64,000 nucleotides of DNA from Sphingobacterium sp. UT-1RO-CII-1 (GTDB lineage: Bacteria > Bacteroidota > Bacteroidia > Sphingobacteriales > Sphingobacteriaceae), in the NCBI RefSeq assembly GCF_026711005.1, contig NZ_JAPPVJ010000004.1:62001-126000 (forward strand), written 5' to 3'. The notes below the pieces were generated by a model that was not told the DNA's origin, ran no database searches, and was given only the letters and a program-made list of their open reading frames with translations. A program made the position numbers and the translations under genes. Numbering within the stretch: position 1 is the stretch's first letter; every line of letters starts with the position of its first letter. Shown piece after piece: positions 44,901 through 52,269 of this stretch.

Positions 44901-45341
44901 TTTTCTTTTAGTACCGTGATACAGGGAGCGGGTAGCAGAGATCGCTATCTTGGTGGTGTATTGCAAGGTGATATTGATGTGGTTAGTAGATTTCCATATG
45001 ACTTCCAAGCTGATTATTGGCGCCCGGATAATACCGCTCCTTTATATCCAAGAGCAGTGACAAATGCGAGTGTGAATAGTAGAAATAATTTGGCGGAAAG
45101 CGATTTTTACCTCTTACAGTCTAAATATTTACGATTGAAATATTTACAGTTAGGTTACGATTTTAAGCATACTCTTTTGAAGAATGCACCATTTCAACAA
45201 TTGAGAATGTTTTTATCAGGAACGAATCTATTAACATTCTCAAATAGTAAAAAGTTCTTTATAGATCCAGAGTCAGACGTCAGTAACTATCAATACCCGA
45301 TACAACGGACTTTTGCTATTGGTGTGAACGCAACATTTTAA
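41925..45341 (+). CDS. SusC/RagA TonB-dependent transporter with STN domain (O-glycan-type locus)
   Basis: An 1138-aa outer-membrane transporter. An N-terminal extension (1-30) precedes the signal peptide (about 31-52, ending AEVYSQ). STN (about 53-126, EIERQSGYDIFYNVDL), carboxypeptidase-like domain (about 137-207), and the motif LDEVVVQAYGTTTKRKTTSA follow. Then come the plug (PLYVIDDVIRSSNDFSNLNP, ALYGVSAANGVVVVRTKKGK) and the barrel ending QRTFAIGVNATF. The TonB-box region reads VVQAYGT in place of VVVGYGT. It lies 182 bases after fecR with a stem-loop between, and 111 bases before the chosen susD start. Confidence 0.95.
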   Translation: MNFKIQYEKSYYLLPNFWSRTIINCRKLLVMNIIVAVLLFCSLSLSAEVYSQNINLHLKNASMSDVFKEIERQSGYDIFYNVDLIESLSKKNVSVNKVNVNDALNVILKETDLEYKIEDRIIVVFPKKKPEANQAIVHGKIVNEEGESLAGATILEKGTTNGTTTGQDGVFQLKTTKQGAILVVQVLGYITQEVAISNAFMDITLIREISQLDEVVVQAYGTTTKRKTTSAIATLDMTNVATIPVQSVNDGIAGRLPGVIVTASSGAPGSKSSISIRGGLTPLYVIDDVIRSSNDFSNLNPNDIEDLSILKDAAATALYGVSAANGVVVVRTKKGKEGRMSLSYAYNQIFSQPTLFPKRVSSYDRFSMINRLYKDETGAAYISDEDLEKYRTGSDPYNFPNTDWQKLTMKDFASEMRHDLSVTSGTKLLKYYGGLSYYDQGSILKTDNNYNKRMTYRLNTTSTFEKLNLTATTGFDGFIENNAVPAQGNVGFDDPNGAYYTIYSHIQNVPTNALAMNEFGLPSTHPDNPFRELDPKSGYNKAKAKVLNVNLGLEYAAHFLEGLKFKFNGTYNSYNNTRKMWSYLAPGYMLGSTTPVNANAPSLTVGQGEGAMLTLQGYVMYNKRFGDHEIDFTGVYEQQEGDASNIRGSRVNYQIIYDQMVAGPATDQSVSAGEGEEARAAYLGRLSYGYKSRYSVEVSLRRDGDYLFPPKSQWGNFYAFSGNYILSDEPFMQSLKERHIIDFLKLRGSFGVLGDKKDFASGENIDAFQYVPAYSINPTAWVINGNMVQGTSEPESLPNATYSWQEIKSRNIALEFGTLNSKLNGSFDYYYTERSGFVVGDPRFAQTLGIGLPRINFEDAEYRTEGYDINVNWSDKIRDFTYRIGLNYTYSNSLWARTPDETEADLKNPYTRKSGIPGSFYGNGYQNLGFYTNNSDLLTGAHVAGGGFAAGDLRYFDANGDGQINSADNRRIGSSTFPRSNYGLTVDLGYKGFSFSTVIQGAGSRDRYLGGVLQGDIDVVSRFPYDFQADYWRPDNTAPLYPRAVTNASVNSRNNLAESDFYLLQSKYLRLKYLQLGYDFKHTLLKNAPFQQLRMFLSGTNLLTFSNSKKFFIDPESDVSNYQYPIQRTFAIGVNATF

Positions 45342-45452
45342 AATAGTAACTACTGAATACCCGCTTAGTCTGCTAGACTGATAAGGTGTAGATAAATTGA
45401 AAATATCGTATTTGTAACGATCAATTGAATGAAAATATTTAATGAAATTGGA

Positions 45453-47339
45453 ATGAAAAAACTAAATATTTATATACTAACACTCGGATGTTTGCTGCTG
45501 ATTTCTTCGTGTAAAGATGTCTTGAATGTCCAGCCATATGACCGGATAAGTGAGGATATCATATGGAGTACAAAAGCGAATGCGGAGACATTTATTTTTG
45601 GATCTTATGGTATCATGGAACGTTATAACACGGGGCCAGGGCAAGATGTGTATACGTCCAACATACAGGCAAATGACGGGACAGCAAGAAGTGCTTTTAA
45701 TGTTTTTCGAGAAATTGTCGATAATACTTATGACGCAGGCTTTAATAATTGGGCGCAAGTACGTCGGAGTAATATGATTATCCAGAAAGTAACCGAATCT
45801 GTAGGAATATCAGAAGAAGATAAAAAACCTTTGATTGCAGAAGGGAAGTTTTTAAGGGCGATGAGCTATTATGATGTTGCCCGTAAAATAGGTCGTATTG
45901 TATGGATAGATAAGGTATTAAAAGAGGATGACGAGCTATTGCTGCCAACAACAGCGAACCCTTATGAATCTTATGGCTATATAATAAAGGATTTAGAGGA
46001 TGCAGTAGCTGATTTACCGACTACAAAAATAGCCGGTAGAGCTAATAAGTATGTTGCCGCCGCTTTTTTGACGGAGGTGTGTTTACAGGCCTTGGCGTAT
46101 AAAAACTACCCGAATGCAGCGAATGTTGATCCGAACGACCCACTGTTGGATAAGGTTATTACCAATGCTAATTTGGTGATAAAAGAAGGAGGCTATGAGA
46201 TAGAGACAGATTATGAAGGGATGTTTAATCAAACCAAGAGTACCTCGCCGGAAATTATTTTTGCGGTATATAAAAAAGCAATTAATACAGTTATTCAAAA
46301 CACCCCGATGCAATTGAGTATGCCCAATATATCGGTAGATAAAATAAATAAATTTGAAGGCTCGCCGTTGTTCAATAAGCCCGTGCCTTTTGAGTGTTGG
46401 CCAGAACACTTCCCATCACAAAATTTGGCAGACGCGTATTTAACTATTGATAAAGCGCAACCGAATAAAGCATTGCAATGGAACCAGACTTCGCAATATA
46501 AGGCTGCGGTTGATGAGGGGGTAAGTGTAATGATTCCGCATAGCAGGCTTGGCTTTCCACATGATAAAGTACCCAAGGCAGCAGACGAAAGTGTGGTGGT
46601 GCAGGGAAAAATAAAAGCGGGAAGTCAAGAGACACTTTGGACGTTAACAAATGAAAATCGTGACGCACGTTGGAAAGCTTCAATTTTAAGTGATTCGTCC
46701 ATCTTTTATGAACAAACGATGACGATGACCATGCGTGGTAACGCTGGAAGATGGATCAGCATTAATGGTGGAGACTGGGGGGCTACAGCTACCAATATGT
46801 ATTGGCGAAAAGGAATGTATAGTAATGTATCACCTTCGTTTTTGAATACCGTCACTACAGATTATCACTATGTCTCTATGCGTTTGGGAAGGGTGTACCT
46901 TAATCTTGCAGAAGCATATTTACTGAAAAACGATCTGACAAATGCACGCATTAATTTTAATAAAACGAGAGTAGAACATGGACAGCTACCTGCGTCATTA
47001 GCAGGTGATCTTAGTGCGGCATGGAAGGATTATAAAACAGAACGGAGGGTAGAGCTTGTTGGCGAAAATGATTATTACTATAGTTTATTAAGATGGGGGA
47101 GGTACGGAAATGATGCGAACAATGGGCTGCCGTCCGGAGGAACAATAGTAGAGCTGACGGAGCCTATGCGCGTATTAGATATTTCCAAAGATAGGAAGTC
47201 GTTTGCAATAGTTACAGGACCGTTTAATAACGCATATAATCAACGTGTCTTTAAACCGGAGCGACGTTACTTATTTCCTATACCGCAATCATTTATAGAT
47301 AATAATGCAAACTTCGCACCTCAAAATCCGAATTGGTAA
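45453..47339 (+). CDS. SusD/RagB-like surface glycan-binding lipoprotein
   Basis: A 628-aa SusD family protein. The frame can be read from 45429, but the ATG at 45453 places the lipoprotein signal properly (MKKLNIYILTLGCLLLISSC, C20). Landmarks are AEGKFLRAMSYYDVARKIGR, YVSMRLGRVYLNLAEAYLLK, KTERRVELVGENDYYYSLLR and FPIPQSFIDNNANFAPQNPNW without its first residue. It is longer than the average SusD, with a large insertion around 280-420. It works with the SusC upstream and is followed by a DUF5018-like lipoprotein and the enzymes. Confidence 0.94.
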   Translation: MKKLNIYILTLGCLLLISSCKDVLNVQPYDRISEDIIWSTKANAETFIFGSYGIMERYNTGPGQDVYTSNIQANDGTARSAFNVFREIVDNTYDAGFNNWAQVRRSNMIIQKVTESVGISEEDKKPLIAEGKFLRAMSYYDVARKIGRIVWIDKVLKEDDELLLPTTANPYESYGYIIKDLEDAVADLPTTKIAGRANKYVAAAFLTEVCLQALAYKNYPNAANVDPNDPLLDKVITNANLVIKEGGYEIETDYEGMFNQTKSTSPEIIFAVYKKAINTVIQNTPMQLSMPNISVDKINKFEGSPLFNKPVPFECWPEHFPSQNLADAYLTIDKAQPNKALQWNQTSQYKAAVDEGVSVMIPHSRLGFPHDKVPKAADESVVVQGKIKAGSQETLWTLTNENRDARWKASILSDSSIFYEQTMTMTMRGNAGRWISINGGDWGATATNMYWRKGMYSNVSPSFLNTVTTDYHYVSMRLGRVYLNLAEAYLLKNDLTNARINFNKTRVEHGQLPASLAGDLSAAWKDYKTERRVELVGENDYYYSLLRWGRYGNDANNGLPSGGTIVELTEPMRVLDISKDRKSFAIVTGPFNNAYNQRVFKPERRYLFPIPQSFIDNNANFAPQNPNW

Positions 47340-47437
47340 CAAGGAACGCATCAAGAATCTATGTAGGCATGGCTATATAAACAATCAGGACGTAATTACA
47401 TATATGGAATTCTAATGTTTCCTAAAATAAATATGAT

Positions 47438-47932
47438 ATGACAAAAATATTCAAAAATATAAAACTATTAGGTGTGCTATTTTTAAGTGTATTAGCTTCA
47501 TCTTGTCTAAAAAAAGACCTGCCGGAATATCCCTTGTTTGATGGGAACTCTATTAGTGTCGTGAATGCAGAGCATAGGTTTAAAAGCAGAATTAAGACAA
47601 TGCATGGAGAACCCATTATTACAATGAAAGGGTTGACAGTAAATAGTAAGATTGATGAAGCCAGCGGCACTATTGATGTGACCGTCATAATTCCAGAAGC
47701 CGAAACAGGAAGTGGAGCCGACTTTACAGCAGAAGAAAAAACACTTGTTAAGCAGAATTCAATCTGGTTCTATTATACAATTTCTACTGCAGCAACGATG
47801 ACACCGTTGGATGGAACGGCTAAACCCGGTGATCCGGCGGATGCAACTAAACCACTTAAATATAGGGTTACGGCTGCAAATGGACAGTCTAAAGATTGGA
47901 CAGTAAATGTTGTATCATTCAAAAATGAATAA
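47438..47932 (+). CDS. DUF5018-like surface lipoprotein
   Basis: A 164-aa lipoprotein. The signal ends LASSC (C23) followed by LKKDLPEYP. The body carries one Ig-like/DUF5018 beta-sandwich: GLTVNSKIDEASGTIDVTVI, and a closing strand LKYRVTAANGQSKDWTVNVV that is typical of this family. Such small lipoproteins often occupy the SusE/SusF place after susD and bind glycans on the surface. Its TAA stop overlaps the ATG of the next gene by one base (TAATG), so the two are translationally coupled. Confidence 0.8.
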   Translation: MTKIFKNIKLLGVLFLSVLASSCLKKDLPEYPLFDGNSISVVNAEHRFKSRIKTMHGEPIITMKGLTVNSKIDEASGTIDVTVIIPEAETGSGADFTAEEKTLVKQNSIWFYYTISTAATMTPLDGTAKPGDPADATKPLKYRVTAANGQSKDWTVNVVSFKNE

Positions 47933-49317
47933 TGGTTTTTAAAATGCATATCGGATCCATTTTGTGCATGATATTCTTCCCCTTTTTTATTATAGCACAA
48001 AACCCGGCTCCTTCGGGTTGGCGACATCACTATGACCAAACGTTGGTAATGAAAATGTTTTTAGCAAAACCAGATGGTAAGGGAGGATCCGATATTTCTT
48101 TGAAATTCGAAGATGTGCTTAGCGTAGTTAAATACACGGACAACATGACGCTTCAAGTCCCTAAAATTATTTATTTAGTGGGATGGCAATATAACGGGCA
48201 TGATGATCGATATCCAGCATTTTTTGGCGTGAATGAGGGGTTGAAGAGAAAGGAAGATCGTACAGCATTGGAAAGTTTACGTTGGTTGATTCGCGAGGCA
48301 AAGAAGTATAATACCACTATTAGTTTACATATTAATATGACGGATGCTTACGAGGATAGCCCCCTATGGCATACCTATGTGGAAAAAGATCTTATAGCTA
48401 AAACAGGCAATGGAAGATTGAAAGTTATTGGTAACTATAATGGTAAGAAAGCTTACCATATTAATTATAAAAGAGAGTGGGAGTCGGGGTGGGCACAGAA
48501 AAGAATAGACGCATTATTGTCTATGATACCTGAGCTTAAACAATCAGGTTCTATTCATTTAGATGCATGGCTTGCTAGGCCTAGTGAAGGACATCAAGAA
48601 GGAGAAGATGTGGATATGGAATACCAGAAGAAAGTGGCTGATTATTGGTTAGCACATGGTATTGACCCGACAACTGAATGGGTAATGCCGTATATGGTTG
48701 GGCGTGTGCCCTATTATTGGCATTTTAATGGGCAAACACAAGACAATTATTTAAAGCAGCCTGCATACCTGGTTACGGGGGCGCATTTTAACCCAGATTT
48801 GAAAAAGAGTGATTTTGGATTAGAGTTTTTGTTCGGTACAAGTATCTATGGTGAAACTGTCTTTCCGCGGAAAAGAAAATTTATACATGATACGGTATGG
48901 ATGGCAAATTTTTCTAGAGATTTCTATCTTAATTTTATGCAGTATTCTTTTCTAAATAAATTGAAAAGGATAGGTGTTAGCGGTGAAGGTAGAGCTAGGG
49001 AGGCTCGTTTTGAAGATAATGTGTTGGTCAATTTAGCGGATAGTACGATTACAAAGGAAGGTAACCTATTGCGTAAAGGGGATACACTTTTTCTTCCTGT
49101 AACATGGATGAAAGATAGTGCATGGGTAGCGTATAGTAACAGCGGAGCGTCTGTCGTGAAGCAGGTGCCTATAGAATGGAAGGATGTGAAGCAGGTGTCT
49201 TTGTATCGGGTGTCAAAAGAAGGGACAGTATATGATAAGGAGTTGCCTGTCTTAGATCGTCAATTACTATTGGAGTTACCTCCGAATACGCCTTATGTTA
49301 TTCAGCCTGTAAATTAA
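47932..49317 (+). CDS. GH101-like secreted glycosidase (endo-alpha-N-acetylgalactosaminidase-like), minimal form
   Basis: A 461-aa exported protein. It starts at the ATG overlapping the previous stop; an ATG at 47944 is an alternative. The signal peptide ends FFIIAQ. Residues about 80-330 look like the catalytic barrel of GH101: IIYLVGWQYNGHDDRYP, RWLIREAKKYNTTISLHINM followed by TDAYEDSPLW, and SGSIHLDAWLARP with D211 as the candidate nucleophile. GH101 enzymes release the Gal-beta-1,3-GalNAc core-1 disaccharide from Ser/Thr. Known members exceed 1000 residues and carry several extra domains; this one is mostly barrel plus a C-terminal beta-sandwich, so specificity may differ and the family call is inference from motif order. 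Its neighbours are GH35 and GH110. Confidence 0.68.
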   Translation: MVFKMHIGSILCMIFFPFFIIAQNPAPSGWRHHYDQTLVMKMFLAKPDGKGGSDISLKFEDVLSVVKYTDNMTLQVPKIIYLVGWQYNGHDDRYPAFFGVNEGLKRKEDRTALESLRWLIREAKKYNTTISLHINMTDAYEDSPLWHTYVEKDLIAKTGNGRLKVIGNYNGKKAYHINYKREWESGWAQKRIDALLSMIPELKQSGSIHLDAWLARPSEGHQEGEDVDMEYQKKVADYWLAHGIDPTTEWVMPYMVGRVPYYWHFNGQTQDNYLKQPAYLVTGAHFNPDLKKSDFGLEFLFGTSIYGETVFPRKRKFIHDTVWMANFSRDFYLNFMQYSFLNKLKRIGVSGEGRAREARFEDNVLVNLADSTITKEGNLLRKGDTLFLPVTWMKDSAWVAYSNSGASVVKQVPIEWKDVKQVSLYRVSKEGTVYDKELPVLDRQLLLELPPNTPYVIQPVN

Positions 49318-49392
49318 CTGAGGGTTATGATGACCATCTCTGCAGGTAGTGAAGTGACAATAGATGCCGACAAGCCTGGGAAGTTAATATAG
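49318..49392 (+). other. In-frame sequence after the GH101-like stop (possible decayed C-terminus)
   Basis: After the TAA at 49315-49317 the same frame stays open for 24 codons, encoding MMTISAGSEVTIDADKPGKL and one more residue before TAG at 49390-49392. The piece reads like the last strands of a beta-sandwich. It may be a remnant of a longer C-terminus or chance. The rest of the gap to 49508 shows no gene. Confidence 0.35.
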
Positions 49393-49508
49393 CTGGATGA
49401 TGGGGTAATATAGTATGCATTTGTGTACGGATAAGAATTTAATTTTGAAACACACCTATTAAGCTCGAAATAGTAGAGTAATAGGATAATAGATTATGAT
49501 ATCAGAAA

Positions 49509-52172
49509 ATGAAGCGTAAATATTTATATATAACGGTTGCATCTTTACTATATGCGTCGACAGGGTTTGCCCAGTATGATATGGACTTACGTAAGTCGGG
49601 AAATACACCTTTAACGTATTTGGATTTAGGTAACCCTGGGCCTAAAGGTAAAGAGATTAGGGTGAATAACTTGTATATGGAGGAGGGAGGTAAACCCATT
49701 TTTCCCGTTATGGGTGAGTTTCATTATGTACGTATGGATCATCGTTATTGGCGCGATGCTTTATTGAAAATGAAAGCATCGGGTATCGATATGGTATCTA
49801 CATATGTTATGTGGAGTTTTCATGAAGAGGAGGAAGGAGTGGAAAATTGGTCTGGCGATCGTGATTTACGAAGATTTGTAGAGCTTTGCGCCGAATTGGA
49901 TTTGAAAGTACATCTTCGGGCAGGGCCATATTGTAATGCCGAAATAAAGTATGGAGGGCTTCCGGAATGGATAGTGAATAATAAATCGTTATCAACGAGA
50001 AGTAATGATGAAATTTATTTGAATCACGCTCGTCAATGGTATAAAAAAGTTTATAAACAGGTGCAGGGGCTGTTGCATAAAGATGGTGGACCAATTATGG
50101 CATTACAGATAGAAAATGAGTTTGTGAAGCCGGGCATTGTTATCTCTCATTTAATGAATCTTAAAAACATGGCGGTAGAAGCTGGGTTTGATGTGCCAGT
50201 CTATTCGATGACGCATTGGATGGACAGTGAGTATCCGAAAGGAGAAATTGTGCCCTATGCAGGTTTTTATCTGGAAACGCCTTGGGTGACGAATAATGGT
50301 AAAATGACGCCGCCCACAAATTTTGAATATTTTACCTACAATAGACTGTCTGATAATATAGGGACAGATCTTATTAAGGTAGAAGGAGGGGTGGAGTCTT
50401 TTGATGGTTCGAAGAATGATTCGCCATTTTTCACCTGTGAAATCGGTGTGGGCTCTCCTACATTTTATAAGCGAAGGCCAGTAGTAGATGAAGGTATGGC
50501 CGGGGAGAATATCAGCTTACGCTTAGGAACGGGAGCTAACCTCATGGGATATTATATGTATGTGGGCGGAACAAACCCGAGGGGGCTGACGAATAAATAT
50601 GGTATTGGCCCGTACTTTGGCTACGACTACCAGGCGCCTATACGTGAGTTTGGTACGCTAGGAACAGTAATGAAAGAAACCAAGAAGCTGAATTATTTTA
50701 TGAATGAATTTGGCCCAGAATTAGCTCCTTTGGTAGCGTATCTACCCATAACAAATAAAGATCGGGATAATTTACAATGGGCGGTGCGGACAGATGGTTC
50801 TAAAGGTTACCTATTTGTATCCAATCATCTTTATCGCTACGATAGGAATGACTATAAGGGTGTGCAGTTTAAGTTGAAGCTCCGTAATGAAAGTTTAACT
50901 ATACCCCGCCAACCTGTGACCGTCGTTAATAAATCATATTTTTTATGGCCATTTAATTTGAATATGGATGGTGTGAATTTAAAATATGGCACAGCACAGC
51001 CTATTACAGTACATGAAAGTAATGGAGTAAAGACGTATTTTTTCTTTGAGGATGACCAGATAGCTACAGAATACCTGATTGACAGCAAACAGGTGAAGGC
51101 GGTGTCGGCAAATGGGGCTAAAGTTGCTAAAGAGAAAGGGGGGTATTTTGTAGATGAAGTCCAAGCAGGTAGGTCGTCTATGATTACGATAGAGAAAAAC
51201 GATGGTACACTTGTAAAGCTTGTCACCCTGACTGAAGAGGATTCAGATTATATTTGGAAAGGTGAAGTTGCGGGTTTTGATTTTGTGGCTATCACGAAGT
51301 CATCTTTAGTGGTGGATGATAATAAGCTCATAATAACAGATGAGAAACCTGACCAACAATTAGCTATGTATACAGCAGATGGTTTTACGGACAAAAACTA
51401 TGCGAACATGACTAGGCAAGATGCAAGCTCTGGCTTTACGGTCTTGTCGCCCATGCATGGTGCATCATGGATACAGTCTGTCGATGGGCATGTTGTTGAA
51501 CGGGTTTTTGACGCAAAGTCTTTGTCCGAGGTTGAAGAAGTGGTGCTGCGCTTTAAGAGTGAAGGCAGTACACAATTTTTCTTAAATGGAGTGGAGCTGG
51601 AAGTAGAGTCGTTGGGCACATACAATAAGATTGATTTGAAACCTCAGTTTATAATTGGAAAAAATGAATTGAGGTTTCAGTCGGCCGTAAAATCCAATCC
51701 AGTAGTTGCGCAGGTTGAAGTGCTGTATAAAAATGGGGTGCGTAAACTTTGGAATACGGACGAAACATGGAGCAATGGGGAAAAGAAAGCAGTAGCTGTT
51801 TTAGCTGGCAAAGCGATGCCGGCAGTTTATGCGGAGGAAGAGCATTTGGGGCTTTTCGAAATTAAAGTGCCGGATTTGAATAAGCTGACAAATGAACTAA
51901 GGTTGGAGGTGGATTTTGAAGGGGATGTAGCAACGGCTTATATCGGATCGGAGCCTTTTACTGATCGGTACCACGATGGTTCTAGCTGGATATTGGGCTT
52001 AAATAGACATAAGGAAGCTTTGCAAGATAATTCCCTGCTGTTGCGAATTAAGGGCTTTGTGGGGTCGACAGCTGATATCTTTTTGGAAGAGGACGTAGAT
52101 CGTGAAGGTAGTATGGTGCCTAAAGTTCAAAAGGTGGTGGTAAAGTCAGATTATAGCTATACGATAAATTAA
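49509..52172 (+). CDS. GH35 beta-galactosidase, secreted
   Basis: An 887-aa glycoside hydrolase family 35 enzyme with signal peptide 1-21 (ending STGFAQ). The catalytic barrel (about 45-390) opens with FPVMGEFHYVRMDHRYWRDA and contains MVSTYVMWSFHEEEEG, HLRAGPYCNAEIKYGG and MALQIENEF, where E204 is the acid/base. TCEIGVGSPTFYKRRP holds the likely nucleophile E311. The C-terminal half is beta-sandwich, including a jelly-roll-like part around 690-800. GH35 removes terminal beta-linked galactose. Together with the GH101-like and GH110 genes it suggests stripping galactose from O-glycan-type chains. It is transcribed with its neighbours; a stem-loop with T-run follows. Confidence 0.92.
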   Translation: MKRKYLYITVASLLYASTGFAQYDMDLRKSGNTPLTYLDLGNPGPKGKEIRVNNLYMEEGGKPIFPVMGEFHYVRMDHRYWRDALLKMKASGIDMVSTYVMWSFHEEEEGVENWSGDRDLRRFVELCAELDLKVHLRAGPYCNAEIKYGGLPEWIVNNKSLSTRSNDEIYLNHARQWYKKVYKQVQGLLHKDGGPIMALQIENEFVKPGIVISHLMNLKNMAVEAGFDVPVYSMTHWMDSEYPKGEIVPYAGFYLETPWVTNNGKMTPPTNFEYFTYNRLSDNIGTDLIKVEGGVESFDGSKNDSPFFTCEIGVGSPTFYKRRPVVDEGMAGENISLRLGTGANLMGYYMYVGGTNPRGLTNKYGIGPYFGYDYQAPIREFGTLGTVMKETKKLNYFMNEFGPELAPLVAYLPITNKDRDNLQWAVRTDGSKGYLFVSNHLYRYDRNDYKGVQFKLKLRNESLTIPRQPVTVVNKSYFLWPFNLNMDGVNLKYGTAQPITVHESNGVKTYFFFEDDQIATEYLIDSKQVKAVSANGAKVAKEKGGYFVDEVQAGRSSMITIEKNDGTLVKLVTLTEEDSDYIWKGEVAGFDFVAITKSSLVVDDNKLIITDEKPDQQLAMYTADGFTDKNYANMTRQDASSGFTVLSPMHGASWIQSVDGHVVERVFDAKSLSEVEEVVLRFKSEGSTQFFLNGVELEVESLGTYNKIDLKPQFIIGKNELRFQSAVKSNPVVAQVEVLYKNGVRKLWNTDETWSNGEKKAVAVLAGKAMPAVYAEEEHLGLFEIKVPDLNKLTNELRLEVDFEGDVATAYIGSEPFTDRYHDGSSWILGLNRHKEALQDNSLLLRIKGFVGSTADIFLEEDVDREGSMVPKVQKVVVKSDYSYTIN

Positions 52173-52206
52173 TGTGTTGAACAACCTGTTAGACGTAGTA
52201 ATACGC

Positions 52207-52244
52207 AAACCGTGTAGGGTATATCTGTCCCTATGCGGTTTTTT
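52207..52244 (+). terminator. Stem-loop with T-run between GH35 and GH110 genes
   Basis: AAACCG (52207-52212) and CGGTTT (52236-52241) form the lower stem, and TAGGG (52215-52219) and CCCTA (52229-52233) the upper stem, with a TG/TG internal mismatch. Six T follow. It could attenuate transcription into the GH110 gene, which starts 26 bases later. Confidence 0.7.
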
Positions 52245-52269
52245 ATATGGTATTGTAAATAAATAATAT

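Noticed and set aside
46083..46683. Minus-strand ORFs of 62-108 aa within susD
   Set aside because: They are shadows of the SusD reading frame.
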